A DNA stretch of 32,232 bases from Lutibacter sp. GTDB taxonomy: Bacteria > Bacteroidota > Bacteroidia > Flavobacteriales > Flavobacteriaceae. This document shows, piece by piece, positions 23,774-32,050 of the stretch (positions are counted from its first letter, which is position 1; every line of letters begins with the position of its first letter). The stretch covers positions 1 to 32,232 of the forward strand of contig JAKIVA010000035.1 of the NCBI GenBank assembly GCA_021647265.1, written 5' to 3'. The position numbers were made by a program, and so were the translations under genes. Below the pieces are notes generated by a model. The model saw only the letters and a list, made by a program, of their open reading frames with translations, was not told the DNA's origin and did no database searches.

Positions 23774-24106
23774 TTAAAATCCTAAATCTCGTTCAATAGC
23801 ATCCATTTCTAGTATGTCTATCGCTTCTGTTAATGTTGGAACAACACTTAATTCATCTGGAATTTCATCTACATCTATTCCATCATAAACTAGCACAAAA
23901 CTTGTGCCATTCTTTTTATGCTGTACACTTACTTTCAAAAATAAGATTAATTCTTCAATTTTTATGTTAAAATTTTCAGAAAAATCAACAATTAAATGTT
24001 CTTTTTTAAATTCAGAATAGCGCATTTTAAATTCTTCAAGAAAATCTTTCACCAATTTTTGGGTTGGTTTTATATATGTGTATTTTTTTGTTTTAGTTAG
24101 TACCAT
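23774..24106 (-). CDS. Conserved small protein between pyrB and rnz (STAS-like?)
   Basis: The protein has 110 residues and is cytoplasmic, with no signal peptide. It has alternating strands and helices (HLIVDFSENFNIKIEELILF, FVLVYDGIDVDEIPDEL, then a final EAIDILEMDAIERDLGF helix). The layout resembles a STAS/SpoIIAA-type domain, but the phosphorylatable serine site is not obvious. From memory, proteins of this type sit next to rnz in flavobacterial genomes and are sometimes labelled 'ribonuclease Z'; it has none of that enzyme's motifs. It starts 4 bp after pyrB. Confidence 0.75.
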   Translation of the reverse strand: MVLTKTKKYTYIKPTQKLVKDFLEEFKMRYSEFKKEHLIVDFSENFNIKIEELILFLKVSVQHKKNGTSFVLVYDGIDVDEIPDELSVVPTLTEAIDILEMDAIERDLGF

Positions 24107-24110
24107 AAAT

Positions 24111-25040
24111 TTATTGCGTTATTTGTTGTGCTAATAAATAGATGACAGCCATACGTATGGCAACACCATTTTCAACCTGATTTAAAATGATTGATTGGTC
24201 TGCATCAGCAACATCACTTGTAATCTCAACCCCTCGATTTATAGGTCCTGGATGCATAATTACAATTTTTTTATCTAATGAATCTAATATTTTTTTATTG
24301 ATACCAAAAAGTTGTGAATATTCTCTAGTAGATGGGAAATAATTAATTTCCATACGTTCATTTTGAACTCTTAAAACATTTGCAACATCGCACCAGTCTA
24401 ACGCTTTTTTTAAATTATATTCTATACCAACCCCCAAACTCTCAATGTATTTCGGAATCAGTGTTTTAGGTCCGCACACTTTAACTTCTGCCCCTTGTAA
24501 CTTTAAAGCATAAATATTTGAGAGAGCAACTCTAGAATGTAGGATATCACCAATAATTACTATTTTTTTACCTTTAACAGTTCCCAATTTTTCACGAATT
24601 GAATACGAATCTAAAAGTGCTTGTGTTGGGTGTTCATGAGTACCGTCACCAGCATTTATAATTTTCGCCTTTACATGTTTTGATAAAAAATCACAGGCAC
24701 CAACATTGGGATGCCTCATAACAATAATATCAACTTTCATAGATAATATATTGTTGGCCGTGTCTATAAGTGTTTCCCCTTTTTTTACCGAAGATTGGCT
24801 AGCAGAAAAGTTAATAATATCAGCAGATAATCTTTTTTCAGCTAATTCAAAAGAGAGTTTTGTACGAGTACTATTTTCAAAAAATAAATTAGCAATGGTT
24901 ATATCTCTAAGTGAAGGTACTTTTTTTATAGGTCTATTGATAACTTCTTTAAAATGATTAGCTGTATTAAAAATTAAATCAATATCAGCTACTTTTAAAT
25001 GCTTTATTCCTAAAAGATGTTGTACGCTTAGCTGGCTCAT
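24111..25040 (-). CDS. pyrB: Aspartate carbamoyltransferase catalytic subunit
   Basis: The protein has 309 residues, the usual length of the catalytic chain. The carbamoyl-phosphate loop STRTK is at 57-61 (FFENSTRTK), and the 80s loop contains SSVKKGETLIDT. The HPTQALLDSYSI and MHPGPINRG segments complete the active site. It makes N-carbamoyl-L-aspartate, the second step of pyrimidine synthesis. It follows pyrR by 7 bp in the same operon. No pyrI regulatory gene is adjacent. Confidence 0.96.
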   Translation of the reverse strand: MSQLSVQHLLGIKHLKVADIDLIFNTANHFKEVINRPIKKVPSLRDITIANLFFENSTRTKLSFELAEKRLSADIINFSASQSSVKKGETLIDTANNILSMKVDIIVMRHPNVGACDFLSKHVKAKIINAGDGTHEHPTQALLDSYSIREKLGTVKGKKIVIIGDILHSRVALSNIYALKLQGAEVKVCGPKTLIPKYIESLGVGIEYNLKKALDWCDVANVLRVQNERMEINYFPSTREYSQLFGINKKILDSLDKKIVIMHPGPINRGVEITSDVADADQSIILNQVENGVAIRMAVIYLLAQQITQ

Positions 25041-25047
25041 AGTGTAA

Positions 25048-25584
25048 TTAATTTTTTATAATAACGGCATCTTTAATGTCATTTTCTTTCCAATGAACGG
25101 TCACTTTTTCTTTATTTATAACATCTACCTGCCTTCCCGTATAATCTGGTTGGATTGGTAAGTGACGGCTAAACCTTCTGTCAATTAATACTAAAAGTTC
25201 GATGTTTGCAGGTCTCCCAAAAGATTGAATGGCTGTTAATGCTGCACGTATACTTCTACCTGAGTAAAGTACATCATCAATAAAAACAACATTCTTATCT
25301 TCAATAATAAAATTTATATGTGTTTTGTTGGCTTCTAAAGGTTCTTCACGTCGTCTAAAATCATCTCTGTAAAAAGTGATATCTAATTGCCCTAATTCAA
25401 CTTTGGAGATATTATAATCATTTTGTAAAATACTAACTAAACGTTCAGCCAAATAAATTCCTCTTGGTTGAATGCCAATAAGAACAGTCTTTTCAAAGTT
25501 ATTATGATTTTCAATTAACTGACAAGCCAACCGGTGTAAGATAATGTGAATTTCTTTAGAGTTAAGTAGTGTTTTTTTACTCAT
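25048..25584 (-). CDS. pyrR: Bifunctional pyrimidine regulatory protein / uracil phosphoribosyltransferase PyrR
   Basis: From the chosen ATG the protein has 178 residues (MSKKTLLNSKEIHIILHRLA). The PRPP-binding loop is VVFIDDVLYSGRSIRAAL, and GIQPRGIYLAERL and RRREEPLEANKTHI are other PyrR family blocks. PyrR has UPRTase activity and in Gram-positives controls pyr mRNA attenuation; here the role may be mainly UPRTase. An ATG at 25599 would add five residues, but homologues start at MS-K. The leader between the predicted -7 box (25611-25618) and the start is only about 25 bp, so a classical attenuator does not fit upstream of it. pyrB follows after 7 bp. Confidence 0.93.
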   Translation of the reverse strand: MSKKTLLNSKEIHIILHRLACQLIENHNNFEKTVLIGIQPRGIYLAERLVSILQNDYNISKVELGQLDITFYRDDFRRREEPLEANKTHINFIIEDKNVVFIDDVLYSGRSIRAALTAIQSFGRPANIELLVLIDRRFSRHLPIQPDYTGRQVDVINKEKVTVHWKENDIKDAVIIKN

Positions 25585-25591
25585 GGTAATA

Positions 25592-25606
25592 CCAAACATT
25601 GTTTGG
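25592..25606. promoter_or_regulatory. Dyad CCAAAC-ATT-GTTTGG upstream of pyrR
   Basis: A perfect 6+3+6 inverted repeat (CCAAACATTGTTTGG) lies immediately upstream of the pyrR ATG, at the predicted start of transcription. It could be an operator or the first stem of the leader. Confidence 0.45.
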
Positions 25607-25610
25607 AATA

Positions 25611-25618
25611 CAAATATA
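25611..25618 (-). promoter_or_regulatory. Putative -7 promoter element for the pyrR operon
   Basis: On the minus strand this reads TATATTTG, matching TAnnTTTG. It lies 26 bp upstream of the chosen pyrR start, adjacent to the dyad at 25592-25606. Confidence 0.45.
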
Positions 25619-25642
25619 CAGCATTTTGTTAATTAATTTGTT

Positions 25643-25677
25643 AAAAACATTAGAAGTTAATTTCAAAAACATTAGAA
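25643..25677 (+). repeat. 13-bp direct repeat, 22-bp period, upstream of the TPR gene
   Basis: AAAAACATTAGAA occurs at 25643-25655 and again at 25665-25677. The start-to-start distance is 22 bp, about two helical turns, so both copies face the same side of DNA. This fits a dimeric regulator's binding sites between pyrR and the TPR gene, but it is A-rich sequence and could be chance. Confidence 0.4.
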
Positions 25678-25721
25678 ACTTCTTGTACTTTTATTTTATA
25701 GTAATTGTCTATATCTTTTAT

Positions 25722-27119
25722 ATGTCGTTAACTCCAAGAGAAAATAATATACCCTTAATAAAATTTGAATCAATGCTTAAAACTGATAGCGTTTATTTTT
25801 TTGATTCAATAGAGTTTGAACAAATTATACATTATTATATAGACTCAGCTAAAATATCTTTGGCTAAAAAAGCAATAAAATTAGGTTTAACACAACATCC
25901 AAAATCAATTTTATTGAAATTGTTAGAAGCTGAATTGATGATTTTTGATGGTGAAATAGAGAAAGCCTCAAGTTTATTGAAAGAATTACAGGCAATTGAG
26001 CCTACTAATGATGAAGTATATGTACAACAAGCAGCAATATATTCTAAAAATGACAATCATGACAAGGCAATAAGTTTATTGAAAATTGCATTGAGTTATA
26101 CAGATGATGAAGCCGATATTTTATCAATGATTGGAATGGAATATTTGTATCTAGATAATTTTAATGAAGCCAGATTAAGTTTCGCAAAATGTTTAGAAGT
26201 TGATTTCGAGGATTATTCATCTCTTTACAATATAATTTATTGTTTTGATATGCAAAATAAGCATAATGAAGCTGTTGATTATTTAAATAATTACATAAAT
26301 AAAGATCCCTATAGTGAAGTTGCTTGGCACCAATTAGGGCGTCAATATTTTATTATAGAAGATTACGATGAAGCTTTACGCGCTTTTGATTATGCGGTAC
26401 TTATTGATGAGTTTTTTGTTGGTGCTTATTTAGAAAAAGCGAAAACATTAGAACAACTAAATAATTATGAAGAAGCCATTGAGAATTATAAAATAACGAT
26501 AGAGTTAGATGACCCAACATCATTTGTTTTTTTACGAATAGGTGAATGTTATGAAAAATTAAATCAATCAACACAAGCAATACAATTTTATAAAAAAGCA
26601 GTTCATGAAGATCCTCTATTAGATAAAGGGTGGATTGCAATTACCAATTTAAATATAAAGGATAAAAAGTACAGAAAAGCATTATTTCATATCAATAAAG
26701 CTCTTGAAATAGATGAGCTAAATTCAAAATATTGGCGAAAATATGCTGAAATATGTTTGAATATAGAATTTTTTGAAGAAGCAGAGAATGCATTTAAACA
26801 ATGTTTATTGTTAAAAGATTTTGACCTTACAATATGGTTGGGCTTAAGTGATGTGTTATGTTTTTTAGGTGAGTATGAGGACGCATTAAAATATCTATTG
26901 AAATCAAAATCATATTTTAAAAATTTTGCAGAAATAGAATATAGGTTAAGTGGTTTATGTTTTAAATTTAAAAACGATAAAAAAGGGGAGAAGTATTTAA
27001 CTTCAGCACTATTTATTAATTTTGAAGATCAAACAATTTTAAAGGAACTTTTTCCCGAAGTTTACAAAATGGAAAAGGTAAAAAACATTATAAATAGTTT
27101 CAAAAAAACTTCACAATAA
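25722..27119 (+). CDS. Tetratricopeptide repeat protein
   Basis: From the chosen ATG the protein has 465 residues. A short N-terminal segment (SLTPRENNIPLIKFESMLKT) precedes about nine to ten TPR units of 34 residues, readable from patterns such as AWHQLGRQYFIIEDYDEALR, FLRIGECYEKLNQSTQAIQF and LDELNSKYWRKYAEICLNIE. TPRs form a superhelix for protein-protein contacts. There is no signal peptide, so it is cytoplasmic. Longer frames to a TTG at 25599 would begin with a hydrophobic leader without similarity to the family, so I place the start at 25722. Proteins of this kind are conserved in Flavobacteriia. It diverges from pyrR. Confidence 0.88.
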   Translation: MSLTPRENNIPLIKFESMLKTDSVYFFDSIEFEQIIHYYIDSAKISLAKKAIKLGLTQHPKSILLKLLEAELMIFDGEIEKASSLLKELQAIEPTNDEVYVQQAAIYSKNDNHDKAISLLKIALSYTDDEADILSMIGMEYLYLDNFNEARLSFAKCLEVDFEDYSSLYNIIYCFDMQNKHNEAVDYLNNYINKDPYSEVAWHQLGRQYFIIEDYDEALRAFDYAVLIDEFFVGAYLEKAKTLEQLNNYEEAIENYKITIELDDPTSFVFLRIGECYEKLNQSTQAIQFYKKAVHEDPLLDKGWIAITNLNIKDKKYRKALFHINKALEIDELNSKYWRKYAEICLNIEFFEEAENAFKQCLLLKDFDLTIWLGLSDVLCFLGEYEDALKYLLKSKSYFKNFAEIEYRLSGLCFKFKNDKKGEKYLTSALFINFEDQTILKELFPEVYKMEKVKNIINSFKKTSQ

Positions 27120-27125
27120 AAATAC

Positions 27126-27133
27126 TACATTTG
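27126..27133 (+). promoter_or_regulatory. Putative -7 promoter element for the DUF368-aroE operon
   Basis: TACATTTG matches TAnnTTTG and ends 23 nt before the ATG at 27157. This small gap after the TPR gene makes an independent promoter plausible; no strong -33 box is seen. Confidence 0.35.
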
Positions 27134-27156
27134 TCAGACTAACATTTTAAAGACAA

Positions 27157-28092
27157 ATGCAGCAAAGAAAATTTAGACATTATTTTATAGTTATTTTAAA
27201 AGGAATAGCTATGGGAGCAGCCGATGTTGTGCCAGGAGTTTCGGGAGGTACAATAGCCTTTATATCAGGTATTTACGAGGAATTACTAGCTTCAATTAGC
27301 TCCATAAATTTAGGTACATTAAAACTTTTAAAAACAAAAGGAATCAAAACAACATGGAATGCCATTAATGGGAATTTTTTGGCTTCATTACTCACCGGTA
27401 TTTTTATTAGCATTATTTCTTTAGCAAAACTAATATCTTGGTTGTTAGAACATAAACCTATATTGGTTTGGTCGTTCTTTTTCGGATTGGTTTTAGCAAG
27501 TATTTTGTATGTGGGAAAACAAATTACTAAATGGAATAGTGTAGCAATTGTGAGTTTATTATTGGGTGCTGGAATAGCCTTTTATATAACTACATTACAA
27601 CCTTTAATCTCTGAAAACTCATCACCTTTGTTTTTGTTTTTAGCTGGAGCATTGGCAATTTGTGCAATGATTTTACCTGGAATTTCAGGAGCGTTTATTT
27701 TGGTTTTATTGGGTGCATATAAGCCTGTACTTGAAGCAATTCACACTAGAGATTTTAAGCTATTAATAATAATTGCCTTTGGAGCAATAGTTGGGTTATT
27801 ATCATTTTCAAAAGTATTGAAGTGGCTATTTGGTCATTATAAAAATTATACCTTAGCATTATTAACAGGTTTTATTTTAGGTTCATTAAATAAAATATGG
27901 CCTTGGAAAGAAACATTAACTTGGCGTATTAACTCTCACGGAATTAAAGTACCTTTCAATCAACAAAGTATATTGCCTTTTTCATTTGAAGGAGATTCTC
28001 AAATATTACCAGCAATAATATTGGTAATTATTGGGTTTTTAACAATAATTCTATTAGAAAAAATAGCTGATAATAATTCGAATAGTATATAG
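27157..28092 (+). CDS. DUF368 membrane protein, copy 1 (candidate undecaprenyl-phosphate translocase)
   Basis: The protein has 311 residues with about eight membrane helices. The family motif MGAADVVPGVSGGTIAF lies near the N-terminus (20-36), and LPGISGAFILVLLGAY is its related second copy. DUF368 proteins (PopT) have been shown in other bacteria to move undecaprenyl phosphate back across the cytoplasmic membrane for reuse in cell-wall synthesis; that function is inferred here. A second DUF368 gene starts 6 bp downstream, and aroE follows that. Confidence 0.88.
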   Translation: MQQRKFRHYFIVILKGIAMGAADVVPGVSGGTIAFISGIYEELLASISSINLGTLKLLKTKGIKTTWNAINGNFLASLLTGIFISIISLAKLISWLLEHKPILVWSFFFGLVLASILYVGKQITKWNSVAIVSLLLGAGIAFYITTLQPLISENSSPLFLFLAGALAICAMILPGISGAFILVLLGAYKPVLEAIHTRDFKLLIIIAFGAIVGLLSFSKVLKWLFGHYKNYTLALLTGFILGSLNKIWPWKETLTWRINSHGIKVPFNQQSILPFSFEGDSQILPAIILVIIGFLTIILLEKIADNNSNSI

Positions 28093-28098
28093 ATAGTT

Positions 28099-29121
28099 AT
28101 GGCTAGAGAACGCACCATATTAGATAAGTTTTTTCTTTTTTTAAAAGGACTTTCTATGGGTGCAGCTAATAAAGTTCCTGGCGTTTCAGGCGGTACGGTT
28201 TCCTTTGTATTGGGTTTTTATGAAGAAATGATTTATTCTTTTAGAAAAATAAATTACAAAGCTTTTTTATTGCTAATTAATGGTCGCTTTAAAAGCTTCT
28301 ATCACTATACAAATGCAACCTTTTTATTACTCGTTTTCGGAGGGAGTACGTTTAGCTATTTTAGTGTTTCTCTTGTTTTAGATTATCTACTAGAATATTA
28401 CGAATTGTATGTTTGGAGTTCTTTTTTTGGAATGATTTTAGGCTCAATATATTATATTTCAAAAGATTTTAAAGACTGGAAAACAACAAATGTTGTAGCA
28501 ATGGCAATTGGAGCTGCATTAGGTATTGCTATTAGTTTCATGAATCCAGCAAAAGAAAATGATAATTTATGGTTTGTATTTGCCTGTGGAATTATAGGCG
28601 TTTCAGGAATGACACTACCAGGGCTTTCAGGTTCATTTATTTTAATTTTATTAGGTAATTATGTACTACTATTGGTTGACTCTGTTACCATGTTATATAA
28701 AACTTTTGCAGAAATAATTACAGGAGACTTTAGCTTTATGAATAGTGAAGAACGCTTGCGATACCTTAAAATAATAGCATCATTTACTGCTGGATCTGCT
28801 TTTGGATTGATATTTACCTCACATATTTTAGGATATGTATTAAAGCGTTGGCACCAAATAGTTACTGCCATTATTATTGGATTTATTACAGGTTCTTTAG
28901 GAATGGTTTGGCCTTGGAAGAAAGTTATTTATAAAGTTGAAAATGGTAAAATACTCCTAGATGCAAGGGGTAATGAAGTTGTAGAAAATTTTAAAAGGTA
29001 TTCACCTGATTTTTCACAGCAAGAAACTTGGATTGCCATTTTTTATATTTTGCTTGGCTTGGGAATTATTTTATTAATTGATAAATACGGACAAAAACGT
29101 AAAGAGTATGAAGATGAATAA
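28099..29121 (+). CDS. DUF368 membrane protein, copy 2 (candidate undecaprenyl-phosphate translocase)
   Basis: The protein has 340 residues. It has the same double motif as copy 1, with one change: MGAANKVPGVSGGTVSF (Asn-Lys for Asp-Val), then LPGLSGSFILILLGNY. It is longer than copy 1 through a loop before the final helices (YKVENGKILLDARGNEVVEN). The two are tandem paralogues, clearly diverged from one another. Its stop codon overlaps the aroE start by 8 bp (ATGAATAA), so expression is coupled. Confidence 0.88.
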   Translation: MARERTILDKFFLFLKGLSMGAANKVPGVSGGTVSFVLGFYEEMIYSFRKINYKAFLLLINGRFKSFYHYTNATFLLLVFGGSTFSYFSVSLVLDYLLEYYELYVWSSFFGMILGSIYYISKDFKDWKTTNVVAMAIGAALGIAISFMNPAKENDNLWFVFACGIIGVSGMTLPGLSGSFILILLGNYVLLLVDSVTMLYKTFAEIITGDFSFMNSEERLRYLKIIASFTAGSAFGLIFTSHILGYVLKRWHQIVTAIIIGFITGSLGMVWPWKKVIYKVENGKILLDARGNEVVENFKRYSPDFSQQETWIAIFYILLGLGIILLIDKYGQKRKEYEDE

Positions 29122-29860
29122 TCGTTTTAAATTTGGTTTGATAGGTAAGAATATTTCTTATTCTTTTTCAAAAAAATATTTTACTGAAAAGTTTCAGAAG
29201 TTAGGATTAAATACGTTTAGATATCACAATTATGATCTTCCTGAAATTGAAGAATTTCCCTTTATTTTATATCAAAGAGAAGAAGATTTTAAAGGGTTTA
29301 ATGTTACAATTCCCTATAAAGAATCAATTATAAAATACTTGGATGAAGTTGAAGAAGAAGCTCTGGAAATAGGAGCTGTTAATACTATAAAAGTAACTTT
29401 AGAAAATAAATTAATAGGTTATAATACCGATGTTTATGGATTTCAGAAATCAATAGAATCTATATTGAAAAAGCATCATAAAAAAGCACTAATTTTGGGT
29501 ACAGGAGGAGCTTCTAAAGCCGTTTCATATGCTTTAAATAAATTGAAAATAGAACATAAATTTGTTTCTAGAAAAGGTTCAGAAAATAATTTTTTATATT
29601 CAGATTTAAATGAAAAGATAATACAAAAATATACTGTAATTATTAATTGTACTCCTTTAGGTACCCACCCAAATATTGAGGATTCACCAAATATTCCATA
29701 CCAACATATAACTAATAAGCACTTGTTATTTGATTTAATTTATAACCCTGCTGAAACTAAATTTTTGAAACAGGGTAAAAAAAGAGGTACCATTACAAAA
29801 AATGGATATGAAATGTTAGAACTCCAAGCTGAAAAGTCTTGGGAAATATGGAATTCGTAA
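29114..29860 (+). CDS. aroE: Shikimate dehydrogenase
   Basis: From the chosen ATG the protein has 248 residues (MNNRFKFGLIGKNISYSFSK), slightly short for AroE. The substrate loop SYSFSK, the catalytic lysine in NVTIPYKES, the conserved NTDVYGF aspartate, the NADP glycine loop GTGGASKAVS, NCTPLGTHP and the C-terminal ELQAEKSWEIW with its glutamine are all present. It reduces 3-dehydroshikimate to shikimate in aromatic amino-acid synthesis. An upstream TTG at 29078 or ATG at 29108 would extend it, but the family starts close to KFGLIG. It overlaps the DUF368 gene by 8 bp. Confidence 0.93.
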   Translation: MNNRFKFGLIGKNISYSFSKKYFTEKFQKLGLNTFRYHNYDLPEIEEFPFILYQREEDFKGFNVTIPYKESIIKYLDEVEEEALEIGAVNTIKVTLENKLIGYNTDVYGFQKSIESILKKHHKKALILGTGGASKAVSYALNKLKIEHKFVSRKGSENNFLYSDLNEKIIQKYTVIINCTPLGTHPNIEDSPNIPYQHITNKHLLFDLIYNPAETKFLKQGKKRGTITKNGYEMLELQAEKSWEIWNS

Positions 29861-29986
29861 AAATAATTCCTTAAATTTACGCAACTTTTAAAACATTTAT
29901 CATCTTATAAAGAAGTGGTAATTGTAAACAAATTACAATTTCAAATTATTAATGATTATAATTAAACGAACCTTAAACATTTTTAT

Positions 29987-31993
29987 ATGTTAGACGAGAC
30001 CAACAAATTACCGAACGATGAAAAAAGTAATTTAACATTGCAAAATTCTGAAATAAAAGAAACTTCAGCTAAAAATGAGTTAAAGAAGGAAGAGCCAATA
30101 GAGACTGTTGAAGTTCCTGATACAGCAGATGCTAATAATGTAGAGAATGTAGGTTCTGAATCAGAAAAAATATTAGAATCTGTAACTAAAACCGAGATGC
30201 CTATTGCGTCTAATAAAGCAATTGATGAGATTGATACTAAAATAGCTGAAAGTTCTGAAAATTTTGAACTTGAACATGTCGAAATGCAAAATTATGACAA
30301 TTTTAGTTTGGAAGATTTAGTTGCTGAATTGAGTAAGTTGGTTAAGGAAAAGCCAGTACAAAGTATTCATAATAACGTTAATAAAATTAAGAATACATTC
30401 AATGTTAAGTTTGGAAGTTTACTTAAAGAAGAGAAAACAAAATTTTTAGAAGAAGGAGGTAATGTTGTTGATTTTCAATATAATAATCCTATAAAATCTA
30501 CTTACAATAGTATTCTGTATGATTATAAAATCAAAAAGAATGAGTTCTATACGAAACAAGAAAATCAATTAAATGAAAATTTACAGGCAAAGTTAGAATT
30601 AATAGAAGACTTAAAAACGCTAATTGAAAATGCTGATGGTACTACGATGTATAAGAAGTTTAAAGACATCCAAGACAAATGGCGAAGCATAGGGCCTATA
30701 CCCAAAGCAAAATATAATGATACTTGGAGAACATATCAACACCACGTTGAACGGTTTTACGATTTATTACATTTAAATAATGATTTAAGAGATTTAGATT
30801 TTAAACATAATTATGAAGAAAAATTAAAATTAGTTGTTAAAGCTGAAGCTTTGGCAGCGTTAGATGATATAAATTTAGCTTTTAATGAGTTGCAAATTCT
30901 GCATAAAATGTGGAAAGAAGAGATAGGTCCTGTTGATCGTGCACATAGAGAAGAGGTTTGGGGACGCTTTAGTGCTGCGACTAAAATAGTTCACGACAAA
31001 CGACATGATTTTTTCAAAGATTTAAGAAGTAAGTTTGATGAAAATACAGAAAAAAAACTATCTATTATTGCTGAAATAGAAGCTGTGGATACTTCAAAAA
31101 ATAATAATAGAAGTGATTGGCAAAAAAGTATAAATGAAATTGAAGAATTACGAAATAAATTTTTCAAAATTGGTCAAGTTCCTAGAGCGAAGAGTAATGA
31201 TATTTGGGCAAAGTTCAAAGCTGCGACAAGAAAATTTAATATAGAAAAAAATAATTTTTTTAAGAGTGTAAAAAAAGAGCATTTAGAAAACTTAAATAAA
31301 AAGAAGTTACTTATTGAAAAAGCTGTTGAATTAAAAGATAGCGAAGATTGGGATGTTGCAACAGAGGTAATGAAAAAAATACAGGCTGATTGGAAAAATA
31401 TAGGCCATGTTCCCCGTAAATATTCTGATAAATTGTGGAAAGAGTTTAAAGATGCCTGTAATTATTATTTTGATAGACTTCATTCTGAACAAGATGCCGG
31501 TAGTAAAGAGGAATTAGAAGTGTTTAATAAAAAGAAAGAACTCCTAAAGGAAATTAAAGATAACATTGATAACAAGGTAGAAATAACATTAGATAAACTT
31601 AAGGAATATGTAAATAATTGGAGAAACCTTGGAAGAGTTCCCTTTGAAATGAAACATATTGAAATTAAGTTTAATAAGTTGATAGATAAAATTGTCGCTG
31701 AAAATTCAATTGATGTAAAAGAGGTTGAAATGATTAAGTTTGAGAATTTAATTAATAGTTATTTAGAACAAAAAAACTATAAAAAATTAAATGGAGAACA
31801 ACTTTTTGTTAGAAAAAAGATTGATGAAACAATAAGAGAAATTCAGCAATTAGAAAATAATATAGGTTTTATTTCAAATGCTACGAAAGATAATCCGCTA
31901 TTAAAAAATGTAATGGAGAATATTCGAGTTTATAAAGAAAAATTAGAAATTTGGAAATCTAAATTAGCATATCTAAAAAAATTAGATTACTAA
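29987..31993 (+). CDS. DUF349 repeat protein
   Basis: The protein has 668 residues. An acidic, low-complexity N-terminus (about 1-100, rich in Glu/Asn/Thr) precedes five DUF349 repeats. Each is a helical hairpin of about 70 residues with the W-x-x-I/L-G-x-V/I-P signature (KWRSIGPIPKAKYND, MWKEEIGPVDRAHRE, KFFKIGQVPRAKSND, DWKNIGHVPRKYSDK and NWRNLGRVPFEMKH). A C-terminal coiled coil follows (about 600-668). The family is widespread in Bacteroidota and its function is not established. It starts 126 bp after aroE and ends 4 bp before an interspersed repeat that may be its terminator. Confidence 0.92.
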   Translation: MLDETNKLPNDEKSNLTLQNSEIKETSAKNELKKEEPIETVEVPDTADANNVENVGSESEKILESVTKTEMPIASNKAIDEIDTKIAESSENFELEHVEMQNYDNFSLEDLVAELSKLVKEKPVQSIHNNVNKIKNTFNVKFGSLLKEEKTKFLEEGGNVVDFQYNNPIKSTYNSILYDYKIKKNEFYTKQENQLNENLQAKLELIEDLKTLIENADGTTMYKKFKDIQDKWRSIGPIPKAKYNDTWRTYQHHVERFYDLLHLNNDLRDLDFKHNYEEKLKLVVKAEALAALDDINLAFNELQILHKMWKEEIGPVDRAHREEVWGRFSAATKIVHDKRHDFFKDLRSKFDENTEKKLSIIAEIEAVDTSKNNNRSDWQKSINEIEELRNKFFKIGQVPRAKSNDIWAKFKAATRKFNIEKNNFFKSVKKEHLENLNKKKLLIEKAVELKDSEDWDVATEVMKKIQADWKNIGHVPRKYSDKLWKEFKDACNYYFDRLHSEQDAGSKEELEVFNKKKELLKEIKDNIDNKVEITLDKLKEYVNNWRNLGRVPFEMKHIEIKFNKLIDKIVAENSIDVKEVEMIKFENLINSYLEQKNYKKLNGEQLFVRKKIDETIREIQQLENNIGFISNATKDNPLLKNVMENIRVYKEKLEIWKSKLAYLKKLDY

Positions 31994-31997
31994 AAAA

Positions 31998-32050
31998 GAG
32001 GCTGTCTAAAAAGTATCATTCTGAATGTAAATGAAGAATCTTCTTAAAAT
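31998..32050 (+). repeat. Interspersed palindromic repeat, copy 3, truncated by IS256-type element
   Basis: GAGGCTGTCTAAAAA at 31998-32012 is followed by about 38 nt nearly identical to the right half of copy 1 read on its minus strand. Similarity stops near AAAATTGA, where the inverted-repeat end of an insertion sequence begins. The distal arm of the hairpin is missing from the window. It starts 4 bp after the DUF349 stop. Confidence 0.8.

Noticed and set aside
25585..25599. pyrR start at ATG 25599
   Set aside because: It adds only MFGIT and would place the start codon inside the dyad; the ATG at 25584 matches the usual PyrR N-terminus.
25599..25721. TPR protein start at TTG 25599
   Set aside because: The extra 41 residues are the pyrR promoter region read through; the family begins near the ATG at 25722.
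29078..29113. Longer aroE start at TTG 29078
   Set aside because: It would overlap the DUF368 coding sequence by 44 bp and add residues (INTDKNVKS) unlike the family N-terminus; ATG 29114 fits better.
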